A stretch of DNA of 64,000 nucleotides, from assembly GCA_001724995.1 (NCBI GenBank), contig MEFD01000016.1, forward strand, positions 62,001 to 126,000. Direction: 5' to 3'. Below the pieces are notes generated by a model. The model saw only the letters and a list, made by a program, of their open reading frames with translations, was not told the DNA's origin and made no database searches. The DNA comes from Rubrivivax sp. SCN 71-131 (lineage in GTDB: Bacteria > Pseudomonadota > Gammaproteobacteria > Burkholderiales > Burkholderiaceae_C). Shown here in pieces: positions 35,549-44,355 of the stretch. The number at the start of each line of letters is the position of its first letter. Position 1 is the stretch's first letter. The position numbers and the translations under genes are program-made.

Positions 35549-36496
35549 ATGAGTCAGACCACGATCATCGCCACCCGTGAAAGCCGGCTTGCGCTGTGGC
35601 AGGCGGAGCATGTACGCGCGCTGCTCATGCAGCGCTTCGGGCGCGAGGTCGAGCTGCTGGGCATGACGACGCAGGGCGACCGCATCCTCGACCGTGCGCT
35701 CTCCAAGATCGGCGGCAAGGGCTTGTTCGTGAAGGAGCTCGAGACGGCGCTCGAGGACGGGCGCGCGCACCTCGCCGTGCACTCGCTCAAGGACGTGCCG
35801 ATGGAGCTGCCGCCGGGCTTCGTGCTGGCGGCGGTGCTCGAGCGTGAGGATGCGCGCGACGCCTTCGTCTCCAATCGCTTCGCGGGCCTGGCCGAACTGC
35901 CGCAGGGCGCCGTGGTCGGCACCTCGAGCCTGCGCCGCGTCGTGCAACTGCTGGCGCTGCGCCCCGATCTGCGCATCGAGCCGCTGCGCGGCAACCTCGA
36001 CACGCGGCTGCGCAAGCTCGACGAGGGCGGCTTCGACGCCATCGTGCTCGCCGCCGCCGGGCTCGTGCGCCTGGGGTTGGCCGCGCGCATCCGCAGCCGC
36101 TTTGCCGCCGAGCAGATGATCCCCGCCGCGGGGCAGGGGGCGCTGGCGCTGGAAGTGCGCGAGGATGCCGTCGCGCTGCGCGCGACGCTCGAAGCGCTGC
36201 AGCATCGTCCCACCTGGCTGGCCGCGCATGCCGAGCGCGCGGTCTCGCGCGCCCTCGGCGGCAGCTGCAGCATGCCGCTGGCCGCGCACGCGGTGTGGCA
36301 GGGCGGGCAGCTCGTGCTCGATGCTGCGCTGGGTCACGGCAGCGAGCTGCATGCGCCCTTGCTGCGCACGCGCGTCGCCGGCGCTGCGGCGGACGCCCAG
36401 TCGGCCACGGCGCTGGGCGAGCAGGCCGCCGCCGCGCTGCGCAACGCGGGCGCCGCCGGCTACCTGGCCGCGACCGTGCCCGCGGCGCCGCACTGA
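35549..36496 (+). CDS. hemC: Porphobilinogen deaminase
   Basis: [48 protein letters not shown]. Confidence 0.96.
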   Translation: MSQTTIIATRESRLALWQAEHVRALLMQRFGREVELLGMTTQGDRILDRALSKIGGKGLFVKELETALEDGRAHLAVHSLKDVPMELPPGFVLAAVLEREDARDAFVSNRFAGLAELPQGAVVGTSSLRRVVQLLALRPDLRIEPLRGNLDTRLRKLDEGGFDAIVLAAAGLVRLGLAARIRSRFAAEQMIPAAGQGALALEVREDAVALRATLEALQHRPTWLAAHAERAVSRALGGSCSMPLAAHAVWQGGQLVLDAALGHGSELHAPLLRTRVAGAAADAQSATALGEQAAAALRNAGAAGYLAATVPAAPH

Positions 36497-36534
36497 AACG
36501 GGGCGCGGGCCGCGCGCGCCGCAGCGAACGCCGC

Positions 36535-37317
36535 ATGCGCGTCATCGTCACCCGGCCCGAGGCGCAGGGCGCCGCCTTCGTGCAGCGGCTGCGGGCCCTG
36601 GGCGTGGACGCCGTCGCCCTGCCGCTGATCGAGATCGCCCCGGCGCCGGATGCGCAGGCCGTGCGCGAGGCCTGGGCCGGCTTGCCGCGATGCGCGCTGG
36701 CGATGTTCGTGAGCGCGAACGCGGTGGCGCATTTCTTCGCCGCGGGCGCGGCCGGCAAGGCCTGGCCGCGGCACACGCTCGCCGGCTCGAGTGGCCCCGG
36801 CACCAGCGCCGCGCTGCTCGCCGCGGGTGTGCCGCCGACGCAGCTCGTCGACCCGGGGCCGGAGGGCCCCTTCGATACCGACACGCTGTGGCAGCGCCAT
36901 CTGGCCCGGTACGCCTGGGCTGGACAGCGCGTGCTGCTCGTGCGCGGCGAGGGCGGCCGGGACTGGCTGGCGACGCAGCTGCGGCAGGCCGGTGCGCAGG
37001 TCGACGTCGTCGCCGCCTATCGCCGCCTCGTCCCCTCGCTGGCGGACGTGCATCGCGACGTTCTCGCCGCCGCGCTGCACGATCCCGGCGCGCACTGCTG
37101 GCACTTCAGCAGCGGCGAGGCGATCGACAACCTGGCGCGCCTGTGCGCGCACGCGGACTGGTCGCGCGCGCGCGCGCTCGCCACGCATCCGCGCATCGCC
37201 CTGCGTGCACGCGCGCGGGGCTTCGGTCGCGTCGCCGAGGTCGGGCTGCGCCCCGAGGACGTGGCGAGAGCCCTCGCGGAAGGCGTTCCTGGCGCCGCCG
37301 CGGGCCCCGGTCGATAG
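36535..37317 (+). CDS. hemD: Uroporphyrinogen-III synthase
   Basis: MRVIVTRPEAQGAAFVQRLRALGVDAVALPLIEIAP; position after hemC. Confidence 0.9.
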   Translation: MRVIVTRPEAQGAAFVQRLRALGVDAVALPLIEIAPAPDAQAVREAWAGLPRCALAMFVSANAVAHFFAAGAAGKAWPRHTLAGSSGPGTSAALLAAGVPPTQLVDPGPEGPFDTDTLWQRHLARYAWAGQRVLLVRGEGGRDWLATQLRQAGAQVDVVAAYRRLVPSLADVHRDVLAAALHDPGAHCWHFSSGEAIDNLARLCAHADWSRARALATHPRIALRARARGFGRVAEVGLRPEDVARALAEGVPGAAAGPGR

Positions 37318-37330
37318 AATCCCCGACCCT

Positions 37331-38482
37331 GTGAGCGACTCTTCCGCCCCCGCGGCCGCACCCTCGGCCGAACCCGCGTCCGCGGCCCCGGCGGCGCCGG
37401 TCCTGCCCATGGCCGTGCCGGCGTCGGCGCCGGAAGCTGCCGGTGGCGGCGGCTTTGGCCGCTGGATCGCCACCGGCGCCGCGGTGCTGGCAGCGCTGAC
37501 CACGGCGGCGCTGGTGCTGGCATGGAACGCGCAGCAGCGCGTGAAGCTGCTGGAGGTCGAACTCGTCAAGCGCCAGCAGGACAGCGGCGCGCAGGCCGCC
37601 GAAGCCCGGCTGCTGGCGGTGCAGGCGCAGGAGGGCGTGCGCGACACCGCCGCCCGGCTGGCGCTGCTCGATGCGCGCGTTGCCGAGTCCACCATGCAGC
37701 GCACGCAGATCGAGGACCTGATCCAGTCGATGGCACGCTCGCGCGACGAGAACGCGCTGGCCGACGTCGAGGCCGCGGTGCGTGTGGCAATGCAGCAGAG
37801 CGCGATCACCGGCAGCGTCGAGCCGCTGGTGGCGGTGCTGCGCCAGGCCGACGAGCGGCTTGCGCGCTACAACCAGCCGCGCCTCGAGCGCGTGCGCCGC
37901 GCGGTACTCGCCGACCTGGAGAAGGCGCGCGCCGCTGGCGTCGCCGATCTGCCGCTGCTGAGCCTGCGCCTGGACGAGGTGATCCGCCTCGTCGACGACC
38001 TGCCGCTGCTGGCGGCGGTCGATCGCCGCCCCGGTTCGCGCCAGGCGGCCGCGCCGCGCCGCGGCATTGCGGCCTCCGCGCCGGCCTCGGGACCGGACGC
38101 CGCGGCCGAGGCCTGGAGCACGCGCTGGCAGCTCATGCTGGATGCCATCTGGACGGAGCTGCGGGCGCTGGTGCGCGTGACGCGCATCGATATGCCCGAG
38201 GCCATGCTCGTCGCCCCGGAGCAGGCCTTCTTCCTGCGCGAGAACCTCAAGCTGCGGCTGCTCAACGCGCGCCTGGCCCTGCTCAGCCGCCAGTTCGACA
38301 TCGCGCAGTCCGACCTGCGCGACGCGCAGTCCGCGCTCGAGCGCTATTTCGATCGCGGTTCACGCCGCGTCGGCGCGGCGGTGGAGGCGGTGCGACAGGT
38401 CGCCGCGCAGGCGCGCTCGGTGAGCGTGCCGCGGCCCGAGACCACGCTGGCGGCCATCGCCGCGGCCGCGGCCGGCCGCTGA
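37331..38482 (+). CDS. hemX: HemX-like membrane protein (GTG start)
   Basis: HemX-family coiled coil (RTQIEDLIQSMARSRDENALADVEAAVRVAMQQSAITGSVEPLVAVLRQADERL). Confidence 0.88.
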   Translation: MSDSSAPAAAPSAEPASAAPAAPVLPMAVPASAPEAAGGGGFGRWIATGAAVLAALTTAALVLAWNAQQRVKLLEVELVKRQQDSGAQAAEARLLAVQAQEGVRDTAARLALLDARVAESTMQRTQIEDLIQSMARSRDENALADVEAAVRVAMQQSAITGSVEPLVAVLRQADERLARYNQPRLERVRRAVLADLEKARAAGVADLPLLSLRLDEVIRLVDDLPLLAAVDRRPGSRQAAAPRRGIAASAPASGPDAAAEAWSTRWQLMLDAIWTELRALVRVTRIDMPEAMLVAPEQAFFLRENLKLRLLNARLALLSRQFDIAQSDLRDAQSALERYFDRGSRRVGAAVEAVRQVAAQARSVSVPRPETTLAAIAAAAAGR

Positions 38483-38515
38483 CGCGCGGGTGTGCAGCGC
38501 GCGCCGCATCTCGCC

Positions 38516-39763
38516 ATGCGCAGCATCATCTGGCTCCTGCTCCTGGGCGTGGTGGCGGTGGTCGCCGCCACCACCCTGGGCGGCAACGACGGGCTGGTGA
38601 CGATCTACTGGTCGGGCTGGCGCACCGAGCTCTCGCTCAACCTTTTCATCCTGCTCGTGCTGGTCGGCGTGGCGCTGCTGTTCTCGGCCGCGCAGGCCTT
38701 GCGCTCCCTGCTCACGCTGCCTGAGCGCGCCAGCCGCTGGCGCGCACTGCGCCGCGAGCGCGCGGCGCACGCGGCGCTGCACGAAGCGCTGGGCGAGTAC
38801 TTCAGCGCGCGCTACTCGCGCGCGCACAAGGCCGCGCTGAAGGCGATCGCCCTGCGCGACGAAGTGTCGCAACTGCGAGGCGATGCCGAGTTCGCCATGC
38901 TGGCCCGCATCCTCGCCGCCAGCGGCCTGCACCGGCTGCAGAACCGCGCCGGCCGCGACGCGCAGATGCAGGCGCTGTGGCAGCAGGCGGGCCCGCGCGG
39001 CGGCGGTCACGGCGTCGAGGACGGGGCGCGGCTGCTGGCTGCGGAATGGGCCGTCGAGGACCGCGACGGCGACCTCGCCAGCGAGCTGCTGGAGCAGTTG
39101 CCCGCCGGCGTGGCGCGGCGCACGCAGGCGCTGCGGCTGAAGCTGCAGGCCAGCCGCCTGCAGCGCCGGCCGCTGCAGGCGCTGTCGACGGCCCGGCTGC
39201 TGGCCAAGCACCAGGGCTTCACCCCGCTGGCCGCACGCGGCCTGCTGCGCTCGCTCGCCGCCGAGTCCATCGACGAGGCCTACGACCTGCAGCAGCTGCA
39301 GCGCCTGTGGGAGCAGTTCGACGCCGCCGACCGGCGTGACGCCGCCGTGGCGGCGCGTGCGGCACGGCGCGCGGTGCAACTGGGCGCTGCCGCGGCCGGC
39401 CGCGAGTGGCTGCGCCCGTTCTGGGAGCACCCGGGCGAGCTCGATCGCGACGACCGCGACGCGGTGGCGCTGGCGCTGCTCGAGGCCGTGCCCGGCATCG
39501 AGGCCGAGTGGTTGCCGCGGCTGGAGGCAGCACTCGAGGCGCATGGGATGGAAGCGCCCGTCGCCGCCGCGGTCGGTATCGCCTACGCCGATCGCCAGCT
39601 CTGGGGCAAGGCCAAGGGCCTGCTCGAACAGAGCGCCGCCGCCGCCGATCTCCCCGCGCGCGTACGCCGCCGCTGCCTGCGGGCGCTGGCCCAGCTGGCG
39701 CGCGAGCGCGGCGACGAGACGGCGGCCCAGGCGCACGAACGCGCGGCTGCAGCGACCGACTGA
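38516..39763 (+). CDS. hemY: HemY-like protein
   Basis: MRSIIWLLLLGVVAVVAATTLGGNDGLVTIYWSGWRTELSLNLFIL and TPR-like remainder. Confidence 0.9.
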   Translation: MRSIIWLLLLGVVAVVAATTLGGNDGLVTIYWSGWRTELSLNLFILLVLVGVALLFSAAQALRSLLTLPERASRWRALRRERAAHAALHEALGEYFSARYSRAHKAALKAIALRDEVSQLRGDAEFAMLARILAASGLHRLQNRAGRDAQMQALWQQAGPRGGGHGVEDGARLLAAEWAVEDRDGDLASELLEQLPAGVARRTQALRLKLQASRLQRRPLQALSTARLLAKHQGFTPLAARGLLRSLAAESIDEAYDLQQLQRLWEQFDAADRRDAAVAARAARRAVQLGAAAAGREWLRPFWEHPGELDRDDRDAVALALLEAVPGIEAEWLPRLEAALEAHGMEAPVAAAVGIAYADRQLWGKAKGLLEQSAAAADLPARVRRRCLRALAQLARERGDETAAQAHERAAAATD

Positions 39764-39766
39764 GCC

Positions 39767-39795
39767 CTGGACGCGACCCTTGTGCGTGGTATAGT
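39767..39795 (+). promoter_or_regulatory. Candidate tRNA promoter
   Basis: CTGGAC - 17 nt - TATAGT ending 12 nt before the tRNA. Confidence 0.45.
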
Positions 39796-39807
39796 GCAAG
39801 GCTTCGC

Positions 39808-39884
39808 GCGGCTGTAGCTCAGTTGGATAGAGTACTTGGCTACGAACCAAGGGGTCGTGGGTTCGAATCCTGCCAGCCGCGCCA
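39808..39884 (+). tRNA. tRNA-Arg (anticodon ACG), CCA encoded
   Basis: Cloverleaf: acceptor GCGGCTG/CAGCCGC, D arm GCTCAGTTGGATAGAGTA, anticodon loop with ACG at 39842-39844, T arm GTGGGTTCGAATCCTGC. Confidence 0.96.
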
Positions 39885-39925
39885 ACAAAATCAACGGGTC
39901 AGCTCTCACGAAAGAGCTGGCCCGT
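39839..39925 (+). repeat. Direct repeat, left copy (attL-like), 3' part of tRNA-Arg plus terminator stem
   Basis: 87 bp identical to 42230-42316 except one A/G difference. Confidence 0.9.
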
Positions 39926-39931
39926 TTTTTC
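39893..39931 (+). terminator. tRNA-Arg rho-independent terminator
   Basis: AACGGGTCAGCTCTCACGAAAGAGCTGGCCCGTTTTTT. Confidence 0.85.
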
Positions 39932-39946
39932 GTTTCAGAGCTCGGG

Positions 39947-39968
39947 AGGTCCACCCAGGGGTCCACCG
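39947..39968 (+). repeat. Left copy of 22-bp GGTCCACCCAGGGGTCCACCG element (possible integrase arm-type site)
   Basis: AGGTCCACCCAGGGGTCCACCG; near-identical copy at 42091-42112. Confidence 0.65.
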
Positions 39969-40038
39969 CAACGTGGCCATCGGCGCCTCGCCATCCCGCG
40001 TGGCCCTGGATCGGGCAGGGTAGGAGAGATCAAGAACA

Positions 40039-40389
40039 ATGATTGCCGACCCCATGCAGGGCATCGAGCAGTTCGAGAGCGAACTGTGGAGGATGGCCGA
40101 CAACCTGCGCGCCAACTCGAACCTCGCCTCGAACGAGTACTTCATGCCCATCCCCGGGCTAATCTTCCTGCGTCAGGCCACCAACCGATACCACCAGGCG
40201 CTGGTCGCCATCGAGGCCGACAAGGCTGCCGGCAAGATGCCCGACCGCCCGCTGGTCGAAGCCGACTTCACGCGCCGCCGCGCGCTGATGCTTCCCAAGG
40301 GCGCGCACTACGAGGAACTGATGGCTCTGGAAAAGGGCGCTGACCTGGGTGCCGCCGTCACGGCCGCTGCGACCTGCCTTGGGAAGTAG
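40039..40389 (+). pseudogene. Truncated type I restriction-modification methyltransferase subunit (HsdM N-terminal fragment)
   Basis: IEQFESELWRMADNLRANSNLASNEYFMPIPGLIFLRQATNRY ... RRRALMLP; stops before any SAM-binding motif. Confidence 0.75.
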
Positions 40390-40501
40390 TGCGATCCTTG
40401 ACCGCGCGGCAGGCTTGGGACGCTAGCCGGCTACGTTGCCGGTCATGCCCACACTGCGGTGAGGAATGCGCTGGGAGCGAGCAATGCAAGTCGGCAACAA
40501 C

Positions 40502-41626
40502 CTACACCCGCACGCGCGACATCAGCGGCTCGAAGCGATAGACCGCGGAACGTCGGCCTGAAGCCTCGCTCACCGTCTGCAACAGGCCTTCCTGCAGCAG
40601 CACACGTGTGAAGCGCGCAGCCGTTTGCGACGGGATGCCTGCTTTGCTCGTGAATCGGCTGTTGCTGAACACCGGGTAGGTGAAGAGGTAGTCCAGAGCG
40701 GCCACAGCGAACTTCGATGACAACAGTTCGATGAAGCGCGGCTTCATCTCGTCATAGAAGTCGCTGATGCTCTGTGCCACGTCGAGGTTACGGACGGCCT
40801 GCTGCGCGACTGCCGCCAGGAAGAACTCGCACCAGCCGTCCCAGTCATCGTTGGCCGACACTTCCCTGAGGCGGTCGAGATACTCGTCCTTGCGGTCCTC
40901 GAAGTAGCGGCTGATGTAGAAGTGCGGGGCGCTGATGGCGCGGCCTTGCCAGAGCATCAGAGTGATCAGCATCCGGCCGACGCGGCCGTTGCCGTCCTCG
41001 AACGGATGAAGTGATTCGAACTCCGCATGGGCCAGCGCGGTACGCAACAACACGGGTTTGGCATCGTCGCCGGCCAGCTCGAACAGCGCCTCCATGCCGC
41101 TGGCCAGGTGCTCCGGTGCGATGGGCACGAAGCTCACCTTGCGGCTGCCGCGCTCGCCGATGTAGTTCTGCTCGTGCTTGTACTCGCCGGGGGACTTGTT
41201 GGCGCCGCGCCCGAACGACAGCAACTGGCGGTGGATGCTTTTCACGAGCGACTCGGCCAGCGGCCGGCCTTCCTCCATCTGTCGCTGCGCGGTGTTCAGT
41301 GCGCGTCGGTAGAGCGCCGTCTCGATCACGTCCGCCCTGAACTCGGACGCTGCCTTCTCGTCGTCATCGTCGAACTCGGCCTGCAACTGGAGGATCTCGT
41401 CCAGCGTGCTGATGGTGCCCTCCATCCGCGACGAGATCACCGCCTCCTGGCCGCGCAACGGGGAGAGGAAGATCTCGCTGTTGTGCATGCCGCGCAGCAT
41501 CTGGTCGTAGCGAGCCAGTGCGGCCGTGGCTTCCAGCAGCACCGGCATCAGCCGGGCGTAGTCCAGTTGGGGCGGGGGGAACTTGCCCAGGTGGTAGTGG
41601 ACGGCGTTGCTGGTGTCGAGGGTCAT
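40502..41626 (-). CDS. Fic family protein, class II, with C-terminal winged-helix-like region
   Basis: Fic motif HPFEDGNGRVGR; N-terminal inhibitory SSRMEG; C-terminal KAGIPSQTAARFTRVLLQEGLLQTVSEASGRRSAVYRFE resembles a wHTH. Confidence 0.93.
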   Translation of the reverse strand: MTLDTSNAVHYHLGKFPPPQLDYARLMPVLLEATAALARYDQMLRGMHNSEIFLSPLRGQEAVISSRMEGTISTLDEILQLQAEFDDDDEKAASEFRADVIETALYRRALNTAQRQMEEGRPLAESLVKSIHRQLLSFGRGANKSPGEYKHEQNYIGERGSRKVSFVPIAPEHLASGMEALFELAGDDAKPVLLRTALAHAEFESLHPFEDGNGRVGRMLITLMLWQGRAISAPHFYISRYFEDRKDEYLDRLREVSANDDWDGWCEFFLAAVAQQAVRNLDVAQSISDFYDEMKPRFIELLSSKFAVAALDYLFTYPVFSNSRFTSKAGIPSQTAARFTRVLLQEGLLQTVSEASGRRSAVYRFEPLMSRVRV

Positions 41627-41682
41627 CGGTGCTGGCGCTCTCGTTGTAGATGGATTTGTTGTTAACGAACGTGCTGTATTTT

Positions 41683-41831
41683 ATAGACAAACGGCGTTGT
41701 CGTTCATGGATTGATGTCGGACGAGCTTGTCGTCAACCAAGAGCCCGGCATGAACGACAAACGACTTTGTCGTTCTTCGATCAACGACTAGGTGCTTTGT
41801 CGTTCAAGAAGTCGAGTCAAATCAACGACAA
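41683..41831. promoter_or_regulatory. Array of AACGACAA-N6-TTGTCGTT palindromes and half-sites upstream of fic (putative operator)
   Basis: 22-bp palindromes at 41683-41704, 41753-41774, 41783-41804; half-sites at 41727-41734 and 41824-41831. Confidence 0.75.
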
Positions 41832-42075
41832 CCGCGTGCGGGGCAGATTCCCGGTGTCCTCGCCGCCACGGGCTCGGGGGCTGGCCGCTGGTGAGCTGCC
41901 AGCCCGAACCCGAGCATCGGGCGCCGCGCGGCGCGCTGTCGCCTGCGATGAAGCGCACCGCGCCCACGAGCCCGTCGCCGTCGCGCAGCGCGTCGCCGCG
42001 CCAGTCCGCCGGGATGGCTTTCAGCTCCGCCACGGGCCACTTCCGGCCGCGACCCGACTTGGGGCAGCGAGTCAT
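41788..42075 (-). pseudogene. Possible remnant of a tyrosine integrase N-terminus
   Basis: MTRCPKSGRGRKWPVAELKAIPADWRGDALRDGDGLVGAVRF resembles N-termini of tRNA-targeting integrases; position next to the attR-like repeat. Confidence 0.45.
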
Positions 42076-42090
42076 CTCGAACTTCTCCAG

Positions 42091-42112
42091 GGGTCCACCC
42101 AGGGGTCCACCG
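42091..42112 (+). repeat. Right copy of GGTCCACCCAGGGGTCCACCG element
   Basis: GGGTCCACCCAGGGGTCCACCG, 118 bp before the attR-like repeat. Confidence 0.65.
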
Positions 42113-42229
42113 GAAACGGGATCTTGCGGGCAGATCCGGGATGGGTTGAGATGAAGTGCAGAGATTAAGCTATTGATCTACAAAGAAATTTACAGTCCCA
42201 GAAGATCCCGCAAAGTCTCGTTTCAATGC

Positions 42230-42316
42230 GCTACGAACCAAGGGGTCGTGGGTTCGAATCCTGCCAGCCGCGCCAACAAGATCAACGGGTCAGCTCTCAC
42301 GAAAGAGCTGGCCCGT
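42230..42316 (+). repeat. Direct repeat, right copy (attR-like)
   Basis: GCTACGAACCAAGGGGTCGTGGGTTCGAATCCTGCCAGCCGCGCCAACA...GAGCTGGCCCGT repeats the tRNA 3' half. Confidence 0.9.
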
Positions 42317-42350
42317 CTTGCATTGGGGCGTGGAGGCTGCCGCTGGCGCC

Positions 42351-42374
42351 TACACGCCTACACGCCTACACGCC
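42351..42374 (+). repeat. Short tandem repeat (TACACGCC)x3
   Basis: Three exact 8-bp copies. Confidence 0.8.
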
Positions 42375-42446
42375 GACAGGATGCCTGCTTGTCGCCGGCG
42401 ACGGTGCGCGGCCACGGCGCGATCTCGGGTGGCGCGGCACGCCGTC

Positions 42447-43049
42447 TCACTTGCCGCTGATGCTGAACCAGAGTTGGTCGTAGTAGACGATGCCGCCAAC
42501 GCCGGCCGTGGGTTCGCCGAAGCCTACGAAGACTCGATCGCTGAAGGTGCCGGTCCAGCTTGTGTACTTGCCGGTGCCGCCGGCGATCACACCGTCGCCG
42601 CCACCGGCGACCACCACCGTGGCGCCGAGTTCGGGGTACCGGGGGGCCTTCAGGACGGGGTCGATCGGCGCGCCGCAAGTACCGTTAGCCCCCGATGCGA
42701 CGTGCAGTTCGCCTTGCGCGAGCGCGAAGACGATGAACTCGCTGAAGCACAGCGAACCGCCGGCGCCGAACGCGAAATCCCGGCCCCAGACGTAGGCCGT
42801 GCCTTTGGGCTGGCCGTTGCCCGGGTCGTAGACCGGAAACTGTGTCGTCGGGAAGCAGCGTCCGCTGCACCAGGCGTCGAACGCCGACGTCGCCGGTGGT
42901 GTCGCGGCATTCGCCGCAGGGACACCGTCAGCGATGAACTGGAGGTTCTGCGTCGCCGCGGCCGGACCGGCCCACGCCGCCAGTGCCACCAGCGCGGCGG
43001 CTGTCACCGACTTCGTGGCGCAGGGAAGCAAGGAATGGAGTGAAGTCAT
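42447..43049 (-). CDS. Secreted hypothetical protein, tentatively allene-oxide-cyclase/dirigent-like barrel
   Basis: Signal peptide (MTSLHSLLPCATKSVTAAALVALAAWAGPAAA); GGTGKYTSWTGTFSDR resembles AOC/dirigent-like barrels. Confidence 0.6.
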   Translation of the reverse strand: MTSLHSLLPCATKSVTAAALVALAAWAGPAAATQNLQFIADGVPAANAATPPATSAFDAWCSGRCFPTTQFPVYDPGNGQPKGTAYVWGRDFAFGAGGSLCFSEFIVFALAQGELHVASGANGTCGAPIDPVLKAPRYPELGATVVVAGGGDGVIAGGTGKYTSWTGTFSDRVFVGFGEPTAGVGGIVYYDQLWFSISGK

Positions 43050-43272
43050 GGCGGGCTCCGGTTGAGCAGTGGGCAGCGCCCGCAGGATTGGAGCGCTGCG
43101 TTGGTTTGTAAGCCTCTGCGGCGTGCCCATGGAGAGCGGAATCCCTGGGTCGCTCCATGGTGCAGGGGTGGCGGCGGCGTTGATGTCCCAGGAGCTGCCG
43201 CGCGGGTCCGGGGATTCGGCAGCAGGCATCCTGGCCGCCGATGATCCGAAGCCAGGCGCGCGTGGGCGTCCG

Positions 43273-43920
43273 CTAACGCAGCAGCCCCGGCACGTTCAGC
43301 TTCGCGAACCGCGCCATCATGTCCTTCGCCATGGCCGTCGCGTCGGTGGCACCGGCGCTGATCCAGAGATCGAGGTTCAGCATCGTGGCGCCTTTGCGCG
43401 CGAAGCCTCGCAATACGGTGTTGGAACCCTTGTGGCGCGCGCAATCCTCGGTGTACTCGACGTAGATCAGCACGCCGCCGGGCACCTTTTCCTCGCGCAG
43501 CGACGCCACCGATTGCACCGAGGCATTGGTCCTGCGCAGCTGCTCCACGCGCTGCGGCAGGGCCTTCCTCGCCGCCAGGATATCGGCGTTGAAGAGCTCG
43601 ACCGCCGCGTCGAGCATCGGCGGCTCCTCCCAGGCCGTGTCGCCCTTCAGGCTCACGCGCAGCTCCGGCCCGATCGTGATGTCGCAGGAACTCGGGCGCC
43701 CCGGGATCGTGGCACGCATCTCGCCCGAGAAGGTCTTGCCGAATTCGGTGGGCATGATGGCGAAGCTGCCGCGGGCGAGTTGCGCTCCTGCGGGCAGCAA
43801 GTCCGAAACCGCGGGAGGCAGCTTCTGCGCCTGGGCCGGCTGCAGGAGCAGGAACAGAGCGAAATACCCGACGACCGCAACCGAACGGCCGACGGGACGA
43901 AGAGACGCGTGCAGGATCAT
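43273..43920 (-). CDS. Secreted hypothetical protein
   Basis: Signal peptide-like MILHASLRPVGRSVAVVGYFALFLLLQPAQA; no family recognised. Confidence 0.6.
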   Translation of the reverse strand: MILHASLRPVGRSVAVVGYFALFLLLQPAQAQKLPPAVSDLLPAGAQLARGSFAIMPTEFGKTFSGEMRATIPGRPSSCDITIGPELRVSLKGDTAWEEPPMLDAAVELFNADILAARKALPQRVEQLRRTNASVQSVASLREEKVPGGVLIYVEYTEDCARHKGSNTVLRGFARKGATMLNLDLWISAGATDATAMAKDMMARFAKLNVPGLLR

Positions 43921-44355
43921 GCAACCACCTCGGCTCCGAACCCGTGTCAGCGCCGTCGGCCATTCTATGGAACCTGCAGGGCGCATCCTCACCGGCATCG
44001 TGATCGACGTCCTGCGCCGCCTGCAGCTTCTGCAGGCGGCGTCCGCGCCAAGGGGCGATGCGCAGGTCGCATGGGCAGCCTTCGCCCTATCGGGTGCTGC
44101 ACGTCTGGCCTTGACTTCTGGCTCGCTCTTCTTTGCCGGAGGGCTTGCCAGGGGTGCTCGCGCCGCGCGACCGCGGGTCCGGGCAGGTGCTGTCCTTCGG
44201 CCCCTCCGCCGCCCCGCTCACGCCCGGGCACGCAGACCTGGCGTGGGCGCGATGCGGCGAGCCCGCATCAGGGGGCGATATCGAGGCCGCTGGCACGGGT
44301 AGGCGCCCGCCCGGCGCAAGGCCGACGCGACCGGCCTTCGATCGGCCGCGAAGGC

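Larger units (their letters stand above)
39885..42229. mobile_element. Small decayed integrative island inserted at tRNA-Arg(ACG)
   Basis: Flanked by the 87-bp direct repeats; contains hsdM fragment, fic, candidate integrase remnant, paired GGGGTCCACC motifs at each end. Confidence 0.75.

Noticed and set aside
32371-35550. 1059-aa minus-strand ORF across phoR and the membrane protein
   Set aside because: Frame is out of phase with the recognisable membrane protein (33816-35477) and antisense to phoR.
41683-41831. CRISPR array or transposon end interpretation of the TTGTCGTT repeats
   Set aside because: Units are 22-bp palindromes with irregular 8-48 bp gaps and no conserved repeat/spacer lengths or terminal inverted repeats; operator array fits better.
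42230-42316. Second tRNA-Arg gene
   Set aside because: Only the 3' half of the tRNA is present; no D arm or 5' acceptor strand, so it is an att duplication and not a tRNA gene.
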